Positions 22,386 to 33,225 of a stretch of DNA of 64,000 bases are shown here, piece by piece. Position numbers and translations under genes: made by a program. The stretch's first letter is position 1. Each line of letters starts with the position of its first letter. The notes beneath the pieces are model-generated. The model did not search any database. It saw only the letters and a program-made list of their open reading frames with translations, and was not told the DNA's origin. This stretch comes from Datnioides undecimradiatus (taxonomy: Eukaryota > Chordata > Actinopteri > Lobotiformes > Datnioididae), in assembly GCA_008933995.1 (NCBI GenBank), contig WARS01000009.1, positions 2,016,001-2,080,000 of the forward strand, in the 5' to 3' direction.

Positions 22386-23592
22386 TCACATATAAACAGG
22401 AGTGGTTAAAAAGCAAAGGGAGTTGCGTTCAAGTGGGACGCAGATTTATTGAGTCACAAATTCCCCCCAAAAAACAGGCAAAATGCTCCGAGAGCGTCGC
22501 TCAAACAGGTTTGTCTGAATCCGCTGAAAAGAGCTGCTCGATCGCACGAGCGCCGATGTTAAAAAGAGTGTAAAAAAAAAAAAAATAAATAAATTAAAAA
22601 TGAGCTCCCGTGGTGTTTATTTTCTACTCTGACACGTTTAGCAAAAGTGCCTCGCCGTGTAACACAGGATCCTCTGTGAGCTTTAGAGCCGCGAAGTGGT
22701 GCAGGGAAAGCAAGTCCGGCTCAAGCATCGTCAGGATTACGCGGGAGGTGTCGTGAAAACAAAGTCAGACCTGGGCCTGAATGAAATATTGTGCGCACTG
22801 ATTGCTAAATGGACTCCGAATGTTTCAGTGTCACTCGCTTTGAACTCACTTCAGTGACCGCAAATCTGTTTTTTGGTGTTTTAACCAGTGGCCATGAGAG
22901 TTACCCACCAGACTGCATAATAACTTTGAAATATTGTTTCTATAATTCTTAACAAAAAGGCAGTAAAACACCCACGGCGTGTTAGAATTAGCACTGCGTG
23001 AGGTGAACGCTATAATGAATAATTTATTCAATTTTACCCTCACAGATAGAATATATAAAACGGTGTGGACAGCAGTCATGCAGCTGCAGAGCTGCAGGAA
23101 CAGTGTAATGTGCTTTTCACGCTGCAGCAGCGTAAAGAGGCCCATAAACATCTCTGTCATTTCACTGCACTTTGAGAGGTGACAAAAAAAAAAAAAACTA
23201 GCTGTGCACTTTCACAATTTGTTTGCAATGTAAATTTAAAAATAGGAGCCTGCACAACAGCCTGCACATAAAAAAAAAAGAGAGAAAAATACAGTGCAGG
23301 CGATTTCCTGGCACTATTTCCTCAGTGACGTTATCCCACTGGAATAGCAGTGGCGCGATGTTACAACCCTGCGTGTTGCCACAGTGGAATACAGATAGAG
23401 AACAGCTCGCCGTCCGCCACCCGGGGACTTAAGCTGTCCAAATCTTTGACAGTTTCTTAGCAGCTCCTGGGCCTTAAACTGTGAAAGATTCCAGCTACAG
23501 ATAGGGACCCCCTCCCCTCTCCCTCTCCCTCTCCCTCACACACACACACACACACACACCCCTCAAACCTCCCACCACCCTTCCTTCCCTCC
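22386..23592. other. non-coding, simple repeats
   Basis: Holds poly-A runs (about 22573-22585, 23184-23197 and 23269-23279) and plain sequence. No gene is recognised. Confidence 0.45.
23508..23559. repeat. (CTCCCT)n joined to (CA)n
   Basis: A polypyrimidine CCCTCT repeat (23508-23536) runs straight into CA repeats (23537-23559). Confidence 0.95.
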
Positions 23593-23740
23593 TCAATATC
23601 AGGCAGAATCATTGATAAAGACAGCCATTCAGGGATGACACTGATAGCTGCTCCAAAACCATTCGAAAAGTGATTTGCCTGCCATTTTAGCTGCTGCTGC
23701 CCTCTTTATGATGCACACGTGTCCGGGAAGACAACGAGAC
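23593..23740. promoter_or_regulatory. candidate enhancer / CNE 10
   Basis: Contains AATATCAGGCAGAATCATTG, TTGATAAAGACAGCCATTC and AAAGTGATTTGCCTGCC, repeat-free between a CA tract and CpG-rich sequence. Confidence 0.35.
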
Positions 23741-24554
23741 CGCTTACACAGAACCCGCAAACGGTCGCAATTCCAATTTCTCCTCGATTTCTGCGCGCGC
23801 AACATTAAACGCAATTAATCTTTGCATTGTTCAACTCGTTGGTTCAGTTTGAAGTTGCTGCGTTTTTTTTTTTAAATCCCCCCCCCCCCTCCTCGCTTTT
23901 GCAACGTCACGTCGGCTTTAGATGCAAGCGCCAGTCTCGGGGATCGCTCGAGAAATCCGTCGACTCCGTTTGCAGAAATCCTTCACTCAACATTTATCAT
24001 TTGACACAGAGCAGCGGCTGCACGTTTGCTATCCAATCGCGGAGTGGCACCGAGAGGACTCTGCACGCTCATTCAATAAATACCTTGTCATTGATATTGA
24101 ATTTATGTATAATACGTAATGAAAACCATAACTCTCAATCTGGGGGAAAAATGGAATAATACGGGATACAGATACGCGGTCTGCTGCTCTGAAACGTCCA
24201 CTGGTGCGTCTGATTTCAACGTCTTCAAATATTTACTGCAGAGCTTAAACTGCTGGTAAATGAGGAGCTAATTGCTGAATAAAAACAGGACAGGTTTGTG
24301 CATTTTAGGCTTACAAGTGCAGGATCGAACGCTGCGCAGCGCTGGCGATCTCACAGCAGGGCTCTGACGAGAGGCCCGGTCTGGACAGACATTTTGAAAG
24401 CTGAGCTATTCCTCTTCCAAACTCCAAAATGTTTCACGACGGCTTTAATCTACTGCATTCGAAGGCCAACTCAGACATGAGGTGGAGACACTGTCTCTAC
24501 TCCCCTGCATCCCTTCGCCCCTCCTCTCACCTCCGTCCCCATCCTCGGCCCAAA
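23741..24554. other. non-coding, plain
   Basis: Includes a T run followed by C12 (23878-23889). The stretch at 24060-24120 has homeobox-type AT words (TTCAATAAATACC, ATTGATATTGAATTTATG). No gene is recognised. Confidence 0.4.
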
Positions 24555-24975
24555 TGAGTGACGCCAGCTGGGGTCGCCTGCCTGATGCTGGGCCCTGCTA
24601 GGTGGCATTGACAGCTGAATTATCCCACAGGCCGCGGTGGCTGATTATCAACGGAGAAGTCATCAGGGCGTCCCAGCCTCCCCCCGATACTCCAATCCCC
24701 AATCTCTCAACCCCCCTTGTCCTCTTCGCCGTCCCCCTGTCACCCCTTGTCAAGAGAGGGACGCCTTCTCCAAGCTCGCCGCACGGGTCCTCTTGACAGG
24801 TAATCTCAACAGTAACAATTACCGCCATTACTGGTGTCATAAACAAGTGGCCGACCCCAAGCCAGGGCAATAACAAAGGCTTTATAATTCGCCATGCAAG
24901 GCCATATAAATACATGCCAACAGGTAACAAGTAATCTAGCAGAGAGGATGAGGGCCCTTGATGGCAGACACTGCA
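24555..24975. promoter_or_regulatory. candidate enhancer / CNE 11 (strong)
   Basis: Two complex halves flank a C-rich middle. The left half has a MEIS/TALE-type TGACAGCTG (24609-24617) followed by AATTATCCC and GGCTGATTATCAACGG. The right half has a SOX-type AACAAAG (24872-24878) three bases from TTTATAATT (24881-24889), then CCATATAAATACATGCC. SOX plus HOX/CDX plus TALE words suggest a patterning enhancer. Confidence 0.55.
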
Positions 24976-24980
24976 TCAGC

Positions 24981-25006
24981 CTCTCTCTGTGTGTGTGTGT
25001 GTGTGT
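24981..25006. repeat. (CT)n-(TG)n microsatellite
   Basis: A short CT run passing into about 19 bp of TG. Confidence 0.93.
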
Positions 25007-25179
25007 TTGCTGAGCTGTGTGGGTAAAAGGTGAAGCCACAGGAGCAGATTGGAGCCGAGGCTGCAGACGCACATTTGAATACAATCACACCAGGAAAAGG
25101 GTTTTAAGCGCGTGAACATATTTGATTGGGTGCAAGTCACCTTCGCTTGACGTTTAAGTGCGGCGGCGTGCGGCGAAGC

Positions 25180-25375
25180 GGTTTTGTCAGGCTATTGATG
25201 AGACCATTTTGTCCGGGAAGGTTATTGATTCTGAGCGTGCTATTGATTTAGCAATAGGGGCAATACTTCACTGTAAATCTTTGATTATCAGAGAGAAAGA
25301 GACGACACCCGAATGCATCAAATAAATATCCTTCCTGCCTTGAATATTGATGAAGCAGCAAAAATCCTATAAGGG
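25180..25375. promoter_or_regulatory. candidate enhancer with TATTGAT cluster
   Basis: Four same-strand copies of TATTGAT occur at 25193, 25223, 25241 and 25345; two of them extend to TATTGATT. This matches the ONECUT/HNF6 core (ATTGAT, reverse ATCAAT) and can also fit CUX. GCAATAGGGGCAATAC (25251-25265) adds two CAATA words, and TTGATTATCAG lies nearby. About 0.02 copies of the 7-mer would be expected in 160 bp by chance. Confidence 0.55.
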
Positions 25376-25569
25376 AACAAAACAGAATAATAATAATTTA
25401 GTATTAATAAAACAAATTTAATTAAAGAGAGAGCTGATGTGAAATTAAGCGAAATATCAATTTAAATATTTCATTGCAGCCTATTTTTACAGTCACACAG
25501 GTATAATAATAAACTAATATTATAAACATTTTATTTTTCTAAATTAATTTCAATACATGCCGCGCTCAT
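25376..25569. other. AT-rich non-coding
   Basis: Very AT-rich (AATAATAATAATTTAG, AAACAAATTTAATTAAAG). Nothing is recognised beyond composition. Confidence 0.4.
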
Positions 25570-25800
25570 AATTTCATGCATTTATTCATAATTTCATTTA
25601 CGCCATTCAGACAACGCTGCCCAAACGCGGCGCGTCTTACCGCTGGAAGTTTGGGCCAGATTGCTTCCTCTCCTCAGCAAAAGCAAACAAGGCGCTGTGG
25701 CCTGGAGCGCTAAAATAATTTGAGACTCCCTAATGAGGAGAGCTGAGCAGCAATTAACACGTGTCAAAGTCGACATCATCAGGTGCCACTCTCATTTTCT
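25570..25800. promoter_or_regulatory. candidate enhancer / CNE 12
   Basis: Contains ATGCATTTATTCATAATTTC, CTAAAATAATTTGAG, CTCCCTAATGAGGAG and AGCAATTAACACGTGTC. The last pairs a homeodomain core with a CACGTG E-box. CpG-containing GCCCAAACGCGGCGCG lies in the middle. Confidence 0.45.
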
Positions 25801-25824
25801 TCCCAAGACTCAATGGATGTTTTT

Positions 25825-25854
25825 TCTTCTTCTTCTTCTTCTTCTTCTTCTTCT
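25825..25854. repeat. (TTC)10 microsatellite
   Basis: Ten uninterrupted TTC/CTT units. Confidence 0.97.
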
Positions 25855-27289
25855 CCCGTTTCCTCTTGTTTATTCCCACCCGAAGGCGCCGGTGGAGAGG
25901 GGGCTTCGGCTGGACCGCGGCGCGTTTAACGATCACTAGTTAACGCCATCGAAATTGTCACGCCGACGTCTCGCCTCATCCTTTATTCGTTTCCTTTCTT
26001 CCCCTTTTTGTCCCGCTTTGCTTTGCAGCGGCGGTCGGATCAGACAGGCCGGTTAACGGTGCATAATTCGCGCAGGAGCGACGCAGCGAGCGGAGAAACG
26101 GGCGAGGAGGGGAGGGGAGAGGAGAGCAGGAGCTGCGGCGAGAGCGTCGGTGCTGATGGGATTTCTCTTTATTTAAAAAAAAAATCCCGACAGATTAAAT
26201 TATTATTCCAGACTAGCAAGAAAAGTGAATAATTTTAGATAAATTAGCACAAAAACGATGTGTATTTTAAAAAAAATATACGTTCAACAGGAGTAATATT
26301 TCTTTTTTACCGCCTCCTGTTTAAAGGGTAATTCGGTATAAACTGCTGTTTATAAAAAAACCCAATAATTTTGTTCAATAAAGTTAAAAAATATAATAAA
26401 TTTTAAAATAAATAAAATTTGAGCAATTTGATATCGTTTTATAAAATTGCTTGTAAATGTTAAAGATTACCTTTAAAAGGAAAGAACAGGTTAATTGTGA
26501 AATGTATTTCATTTATTAAATTAAGAAATAACATAAAAGGTGCATAAAATGAGAAATACTTTAAAAAATAAGCACGTGACAATATAATAATAAGCACACT
26601 TGAAAATACTGAAATTGGAAAAAAAAAAAGAATAGGCCACATTTGGCAGACGATGTGTAAATAACTTTCAATCACAACTGCCTTTAATAATTTTTGACAA
26701 ATTAATTTTATTGCAGGATTAAAACAGGTCATTTCAATTACATCCTGGTCTGTTACATACACTATACGCTGATGATTGAACGGACATGTTGTGAATTTAA
26801 ATTTCCAAATGTGTCACGTGTCAAAATAAGTTGCTGTCAAATTACATTATTAACAAAAATGACTTCCATAAGAACAATTAGAGGGCACCGTGTGAGTTAA
26901 TTCTGCTGAGCTCCACTTTTATTATTTTATTTTTTTTCCCCCAGTGATAATTTATGACAATTAAACGTCTGGAAAGTCTGGATGTAAAACACAGATGTGT
27001 TTGATCTCCAGATAATTTAACCCACAAACGTCAGTGCGTCTACAAAGATGAATAACAGAAAGACCAAAAAAAAAAAAATCTACCTAGCAACAGCGGTGCA
27101 GAAACTAAAAACACATCAGCAGCTTTGTGCAGCGACAGAACCAACTCTCTCTGCTCTCCCAGATTCAGGATAAAGAAACAGAAAGAAAAGGAGGAGGAGG
27201 TGTTTTGTTGTCATTCCTCTGACCTGAGCCGCTCATCTTCCTCAGAGCTCAGCGGGAGCTCGGCCGGCCGCTCGCCTCGCCTACCCAGG
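25855..27289. other. non-coding, AT-rich centre
   Basis: GC- and GA-rich at 25860-26160, then strongly AT-rich to about 26760 with many A/T homopolymers. AATAAGCAC occurs twice near 26565 and 26588. No element is recognised. Confidence 0.45.
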
Positions 27290-27480
27290 GTCCTTTTGGT
27301 GTGTGCATACCATTTGCATATATTTCTCGCCGGCTGACGAGGCCTCGCTCTCATTAAAAGCCTCGTCTCGCAGATTCCCCTCCCAGAATCCTGCTGGTCC
27401 TCGCTGCCATGGATCCGTACCTGTGGTGGAGGCGGCGGTGGACGCTGACGATGGCGTGCTGTCGTCCAAAAGCGGCCGAA
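27290..27480. promoter_or_regulatory. candidate enhancer / CNE 13 with octamer
   Basis: Perfect octamer ATTTGCAT (27312-27319), followed by ATATTTCTCGCCGGCTGACG, CTCTCATTAAAAGCC and a GC-rich GGAGGCGGCGGTGGACG part. A minus-strand frame here (27281-27469) reads as a serine-rich peptide but lacks an ATG, so I favour a regulatory element. Confidence 0.4.
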
Positions 27481-27599
27481 GGGCGAGAAGATGGGGGGAG
27501 GGAGGGAGAAAGCGAGGAGATGTATAGGAAGAAAGGGCAACAGTTTCTGTGCAGTGAAAACAAAAGAGAAAGCAAAGGAGAAGAAGAAAAAACTGCAGG

Positions 27600-27720
27600 C
27601 GGGAGAGAGAGAGAGGATAAATGAGTCCTCTGTGTGCGCCAGAGCTCTCTCGCCCTCTCCCTCTCCCTCTCTTTCTCCCCCCCCCCGGACTCTGTGTACG
27701 TCTCCCTCGCTCTCCTTCTG
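27600..27720. repeat. GA run and CCCTCT/C-run tract
   Basis: A purine run at 27601-27617 is followed by a pyrimidine tract (about 27645-27687) of CCCTCT units ending in C10. Confidence 0.85.
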
Positions 27721-28264
27721 ACTCCTGAACCAGGCTCCATTTTGTGTTAAGCCCCTCATGACAGATCTCTGGTGGGGTCAGGGGTCAAAGTTGAGGCTAG
27801 GGTCAGCTGTAACACAACATGCAGGGGAAGTCTGCAAACTCAAACTCCCTCCCCTCCTCCTCCACCACCTCCTCCAGCTCTCACCTCCCAAATTTCTCCC
27901 CCCATCACTCTGTCGCTGTCGGCTTCACAACCTCCAGCGTGGTGAACTGTTGCATCTTGAAAGCGCAGAGATAAGCAAGTCGCCATCGGATCCAATCAAA
28001 AAGACCAGAGCCGATGACGGCGTGACTGCCCGGAAAGAGGACGAGTTTTTAAAAAAGCGTCTGCGTCATTCGGTCACGATCGAGGAAGTCCACGTTGATT
28101 AATAGATCCCCAAGTCAAAAGCCTGATCCGACTCCGAAGCAGGAGGAAAGTTACACCAATCAATCTGATAATGACGGGACAAACAGAGGAGGAATCCAGC
28201 AGGAACGTGTGTTTGCAGGTTTTTAACTCGTCAATGCTGCACCTTCCCTGAAGCCGTTGCATCT

Positions 28265-28290
28265 AGTTATTTATTTATTTATTTATTTTT
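28265..28290. repeat. (TTTA)n microsatellite
   Basis: About six TTTA units. Confidence 0.95.
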
Positions 28291-28950
28291 GGACTCCTCT
28301 GCTTTGGCACTCTCACTGACCTCGCTAAAATGACTAAGAAGACTGCGGTGACGCTCTGTACCGATGCAGGTCTTAGTTCGCTCTCTCGGCACGTTCAGCT
28401 TCAGCCCCGGGCCTGTTTTCTTCCACCCAAAGACGTACAAATATGCAGCTTCATTTCTTCAGAAACAGCTGCGCGTCGTAGTTTTAAGCGAACATTACTT
28501 ATGACTAAGCGGCGCAAGTGCTGGGGACTGTTTTCAGGCGTGGATTGATACACATTCGGTGTGTATTTACAGCAGCAGGAGGGCGTTTACGGCGTTGACT
28601 CGATGTACGCGAGCGTGTGTGGGTTCACGGTAAGGCAGGAACATGTCAACCAGTGCAACAGTGTGGCTCACTAATCGTTTTTGTAGCTCTTCAGCACAGA
28701 GGAGTGATATATTAGGGCTTTGGCTACGCAGACGAAAACCTGATAATAGATAAACTCATGGCTGGTTTTGGTCTCTTCATGGGAAAAGAGGATATCGGCA
28801 GCTTTATCCTTTCAAAGTTTGGTATGCGGCCATGAAGCAGAAGAGCAGAGGGACGAGCTGCTGAAGTCAAAAGCGCAACACCACCAGTGGAATTTGTAGA
28901 CATACTGCAATGTATGCAGTGCTTGCATACATACGTGCATGGAGTCATGC

Positions 28951-28954
<4 letters not shown>

Positions 28955-28992
<38 letters not shown>
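28955..28992. repeat. (AC)19 microsatellite
   Basis: 38 bp of uninterrupted AC. Confidence 0.98.
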
Positions 28993-28993
<1 letters not shown>

Positions 28994-29163
28994 AGCGTGG
29001 AGAATGAATCAACATATAGTACAAACATGCGGACAAACCACATCAGTCAAACCTCCACACCGCTGAACACAAGTGGAGGGCGAAAAACAGAGAGAGAGCG
29101 CGAGAGAGGGGAAAAATGATGAAGTCGGACTTGAACATCAAACAATAAACAGTCCATTAAGTC

Positions 29164-29233
29164 TGTGGGTGGAGGGGTTTGGGGGGGTTGGGAGGCGGGT
29201 GGGGAGGCAGATATTGGGGAGGAGGGGGTAGAG
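29164..29233 (+). other. G-rich tract with quadruplex potential
   Basis: The plus strand carries successive G runs separated by short loops: GGGTGGAGGGG, TTTGGGGGGG, TTGGGAGGCGGG, TGGGG, then TTGGGGAGGAGGGGG. At least four GGG runs lie within loops of 7 bases or fewer, satisfying the usual intramolecular G-quadruplex pattern. Confidence 0.75.
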
Positions 29234-29234
29234 G

Positions 29235-29405
29235 AATGATGAGAGTTTATTTAAAGCATGGTGACCCCGTGGCCGAAGGCTGCCTCGGTGCAGGGATGAA
29301 TAAAACTTTAATGGCTCATAAAACACAGCGACCCCTTCTCCGAGCTCAGCCTCACAGCGTTTATTCCTGCCGGAGCAGCCAATGGGATCGCTCCGATTTC
29401 CAAAC
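29235..29405. promoter_or_regulatory. candidate enhancer / CNE 14
   Basis: Contains GAGTTTATTTAAAGCATGG, GAATAAAACTTTAATGGC and CTCATAAAACACAG, three CDX/HOX-type TTTAT or ATAAA words. A CCAAT box lies at 29379-29383. Confidence 0.45.
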
Positions 29406-29442
29406 ACAGAGAGGCAGAGAGACAGAGAGAGAGAACGGGAGG

Positions 29443-29815
29443 AATTAAAGGAATAGTTCAAGATGTTGTGATTTTCTTTTCTAAGCGATCAGAGGATTGA
29501 TATCAGTCTCGTGTTTGTGTCTCAAGTTAAAACCACAGTTTGATCTCTGGCTGCAGCTTCAGTTGCCAGATATTGTCTTTTTGACTCACTCTCAACAAAC
29601 CTGGCAACCTTCGCTGCGAAGACAAGACCTCGCTTGTTCAGAAACAAAGAGCTCCAACACATAACTCCTGCAAAAACCACAAACATCACATTTTATCTTT
29701 TCGTTGTGGTTAAATATAAGATATGATATCTACATTAGTGAGTTGCAGAAGCCTTGGTAGGTGTCCTTTTAAGGCTGTTTCCCAGCCACGCTAACTGCAT
29801 CCTGACCCGCTAATA
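29443..29815. mobile_element. decayed dispersed repeat, percomorph type
   Basis: The left end (ATTAAAGGAATAGTTCAAG, 29443-29461) and the following GAGGATTGATATCAGTCTCG resemble one end of a repeat I know as very common in percomorph genomes. The part at 29697-29800 (TACATTAGTGAG, CTTGGTAGGTG, CTGTTTCCCAGCCACGCTAA) resembles its other part in opposite orientation. Whether this is one rearranged copy or two is unclear. Identification is from memory of the wording, without a consensus search. Confidence 0.4.
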
Positions 29816-30703
29816 AGTGAATTTCCAAAAACTCTGAATCACTCATTTACTGTAAAAGCTGCAGGAGCAGGAGCGGAGCCGTAAAAGAGAGAAAGCGAGG
29901 GGAAAGAGATAAAAGAGGAGCATTTAAGTTGTGGAGGGTGCGGGAGGAAAAACAGAAACGGGGAGAAAGAGAGAGCAGGCTGAGAAACGACAGAAGAGAC
30001 CACAGATGAGACCGTGCTATTTATCCTCGCAGAGTTTCACACAGACGTCTAAATCACACACACACGCTGCCCCTAAACCCTTTTAGCACAACGCTGCAAA
30101 GGTACAAACTATCACCAGCGGTTTAATCGAACCCATGTGAACTCCATTTGCCTCTCTGGAAACGGGCCCGCGACAGTTCTGAAGCCGGGGTGTCGATCCA
30201 CGCGGCCGTCACCCCGGGCTGCTGGGATCTGTAAACAAGCAGCTGTCACCTTGTTTAACGCCCGGCCATTTTCCCGCCCGCCGCTTCACTCGGTCCGCGG
30301 TGCTCGCTGAATTCCAGGAGTCATCATGTCGATGCGTTTAAGTGCAGTAGTTTGCATTTTCTCCACGCCACGTTTCCCAAGGATTTAGCTTGAGTTAGCT
30401 GGGGGCCTACGTTTCCCAGCATACTTTGCGTCAGCATACAAAAAGGGAAGACACTCCATCATTTTACGCGTATATCCCAACACGAGAGCTTAGAAACGCT
30501 ACAGGCTGCAGCTTTAACGGGTTCATCCCCTGATTAAAGTGACTCGGAAACATTTGTGCGCATGCTCTTTGTTCTGTGTGTGGGACGTGAGAGGAAAAGT
30601 CAAACGAGTTTGACCTTCAGGGGCAGATAACCGATGCAATAACGGGCAGAAGACGAACATGTGATTGCGTGTTTTTCAACCCGTGACTCAAAATCTTTTT
30701 TTT

Positions 30704-30723
30704 TTGTGTGTGTGTGTGTGTGT
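30704..30723. repeat. (TG)n microsatellite
   Basis: About ten TG units after a T run. Confidence 0.93.
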
Positions 30724-30796
30724 CAACATGTTTGTTTGTCAAAGAAGACAAGCAGCGTGTTTCCCCCTTTGTGACTCAGAATCAGGGAGAACATTT

Positions 30797-30799
<3 letters not shown>

Positions 30800-30835
<36 letters not shown>
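30800..30835. repeat. (GT)18 microsatellite
   Basis: 36 bp of uninterrupted GT. Confidence 0.98.
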
Positions 30836-30840
<5 letters not shown>

Positions 30841-31469
30841 CCTGCCCCGTCTTCTCCCCTCCGAGCTCAGCCCAGCGGGTGTCATTCTCAGGTCATGAGA
30901 CTGTAAATATACACAGTTAGACCCCGGAGTCATAAATCAGCGCGAGCAGCCCGAACTCCTACATGGACAGATAACATGAGACAGACATGACGCGCCTGCT
31001 GGAACAAATAACAACAGCACGTAGTCACGGCGTACAGCGGCATTGTAATAAAGATCATGTTGACACAGCTAACACCGCTGCTGCTGGGTGTAGGTGTCGA
31101 ACTATAGCACACAGAGTTTCCACCGCTTTTAATGACCTCCTTTCCCCTAAAATACTCACTATTATCACTACAAATATTACTAGAACTCAAACACTATACA
31201 ACAACCACTGTTATCGCTTATATAATCAAAACAAATGCTGTTATTAATTCAATCTTAGCCACACTTTTATGCATTTTCAAGGCTCTCGAGTGCATCTTCA
31301 CTCACAAATGTGACAGTACGGCTGTGAAATGATTGAAAAGACACCATCTCTTGTATATGCACACGTCTATTTATAGTATTTCCAGTATTATTCTAATATA
31401 TATTCAAATATCAGTGCTACCAACTATTTATACAACTACTACAACAACTGTTCTCCCACTGATAGGACA

Positions 31470-31490
31470 TGCTGCTGCTGCTGCTGCTGG
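31470..31490. repeat. (GCT)n trinucleotide run
   Basis: Six to seven GCT/CTG units, a repeat class prone to hairpin formation. Confidence 0.95.
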
Positions 31491-32223
31491 TGTTTTGAGT
31501 TTAATCTGCAGCTTCACTGCAGTGCGATGGTGATTTTGTTGATATTATGAAATATACAGAACGCACATTGGCTCAGGCTCTGTTGCCTCCTGTTGTCTTT
31601 GTGCTATCAGCACTCCAAAGTCAAAGCGTAACCGAGATACGTTCCGACGTATCATCCGTCTTTTTGTGAACATGTCCTCATTGTGTTAGTCATTCTGTTT
31701 ATTCGGAGAGGGTGTGATTAAAACTGTAGATCAATTAACTTGACTGGGCATTTACACAAAAGATAACAAATGGACCTGTTGGCTGATGATCACACACACA
31801 CTCATACACACAGTGGCTGAATATGGGTGATCATTTTCTTTATGGAAAGTCCTAAAAGTTACCTGCCAAAGCTTGTTATTAGTACCAGGTGTCAAGAAAT
31901 ATAAAGAAAACTGTTAAACATTGCTTTAAAATGACGCATCTCTCATTCTCACACATTTTAAAGTTGGTTGTTACGATCCGGGAGGTATTCTCTCTTCTCG
32001 CTTCGCTTCGAGGCAACCTGCCTCTTTTTTTTAACCCGCTCTCTTTTCTCTGAACGTCTCTCAGGGGGAAACTACAGAGACAGGAGGTGGCTGAGACAGC
32101 GTCCTCACAATCATCAACCGAGGAGGGCGACGGCACGAGGGTCAAGGCATGGGATCTTGAACAAAACTAACCAGAAACTGTGGCTTTATAAAATCTAAAA
32201 TAGGAAAACATGACAAACAATAT

Positions 32224-32262
32224 ACTTATATATATATATATATGCATTATTATTATTGAACT
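32224..32262. repeat. (TA)n then (TTA)n
   Basis: About nine TA units followed by GCATTATTATTATTG. Confidence 0.92.
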
Positions 32263-32924
32263 GCTGAACCAACACATGCAACGTAAGCTGCTGATTATGT
32301 TTGTTATGTATGTTCTTTCTACTCGGTGTTTAATAAACCACTAATTTGGGCTGGAAAACCTGAAACTTCATCTTCCATCTGCTTTACTATTCGCTTATGA
32401 ATAGGCGTTGCGCAGCTTTTAATAATCCCATGCCCATAATAAGATACAAACTAGTTTCGAGAAAATGTGCATTTTCAATTTGGCAAAAGGCAGTGGTGCA
32501 TAATATTTGTATTTCTTTAAATAAACTTAATCACATCAAGAGATTAAATCATGTCCTCCGATTCTAATTCCTGTTATACAGTAGTCACGCGTGCTGCCTG
32601 AGTAAATAGTGGAAAAGAGGTTGATCCAAGCTCGTTATTACTTATTCTTAAATTTAGCAAGACGCAGTTTAGTGTCTTGGAGGCTGCGCGCAGCCTCAGA
32701 TCTACTCCTCTCGCTCCGTGTTGTTTTAAAAGCGCAAAACTTTTGCGAGGCCCCGCTCCGCCGGCCAGCTGCCTGGTGCGAACATGTGTAACTGCTGGAA
32801 AGCTGCATGCGCGCTCCAAAAAATTTCACCAATAAATAAAAGTTAAATAAATCTCTGCGGCTGAAGCGCGGCCAGTAAAATCTGCTGTTACCGCTACACT
32901 CATGTCAACCCCTGTTCAGTCAGT

Positions 32925-33225
32925 CATCCAGCCTTTAATGATAATGACCGAGTTCTACTTGACCTCAGCAGAGCTGGTCACTATACGCTGGAGTTCCCAT
33001 TAGTAAATTACACAAAATCATCATTCATTATGTCATTTATAATGGCGACACTCCAGATCAAAGGTGTGAAAGTGGAATTCAATAGGAGTGTATTTCATAT
33101 TCAGCACCCTGGCAACAGTTAGACAAAATATCCAGATCTGAACTTTACATCATGTCCTGATATCAGGGGGCAGTTAACTTGAACTGCATCACATTTACAT
33201 CATTCCAGCTGTGATCTCCGAGGCG
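32925..33225. promoter_or_regulatory. candidate enhancer / CNE 15 with TCF/LEF site (strong)
   Basis: About 300 bp of complex sequence with TTTAATGATAATGACCG, CCCATTAGTAAATTAC and TCATTCATTATGTC. It carries a near-ideal TCF/LEF site AGATCAAAGG (33055-33064), followed by GAATTCAATAGGAG and CATATTCAGCACC. Among the longest uninterrupted enhancer-like blocks here; it would fit a Wnt-responsive element. Confidence 0.55.

Larger units (their letters stand above)
27721..29163. other. non-coding, plain
   Basis: CCTCC-rich at about 27845-27905, then plain sequence with a TTTA run and a CA tract (listed). No gene is recognised. Confidence 0.45.
29816..32924. other. non-coding, plain with microsatellites
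   Basis: Holds two TG tracts, a GCT run and a TA run (listed). The stretch 31130-31460 is rich in ACTA/ATTA simple-sequence words. No gene or strong enhancer-like block was seen. Confidence 0.45.

Noticed and set aside
27281-27469. Serine-rich minus-strand frame that reads like protein
   Set aside because: It starts at TTG rather than ATG and has no convincing acceptor or known homologue.
27211-27759. 182-codon minus-strand open frame
   Set aside because: It is made largely of translated CT/GA simple repeat (runs of E/R and S/L) and overlaps an enhancer-like block.
33160-33175. CTCF-like word CAGGGGGCAG
   Set aside because: Only part of the CTCF core is present; upstream consensus bases are missing.
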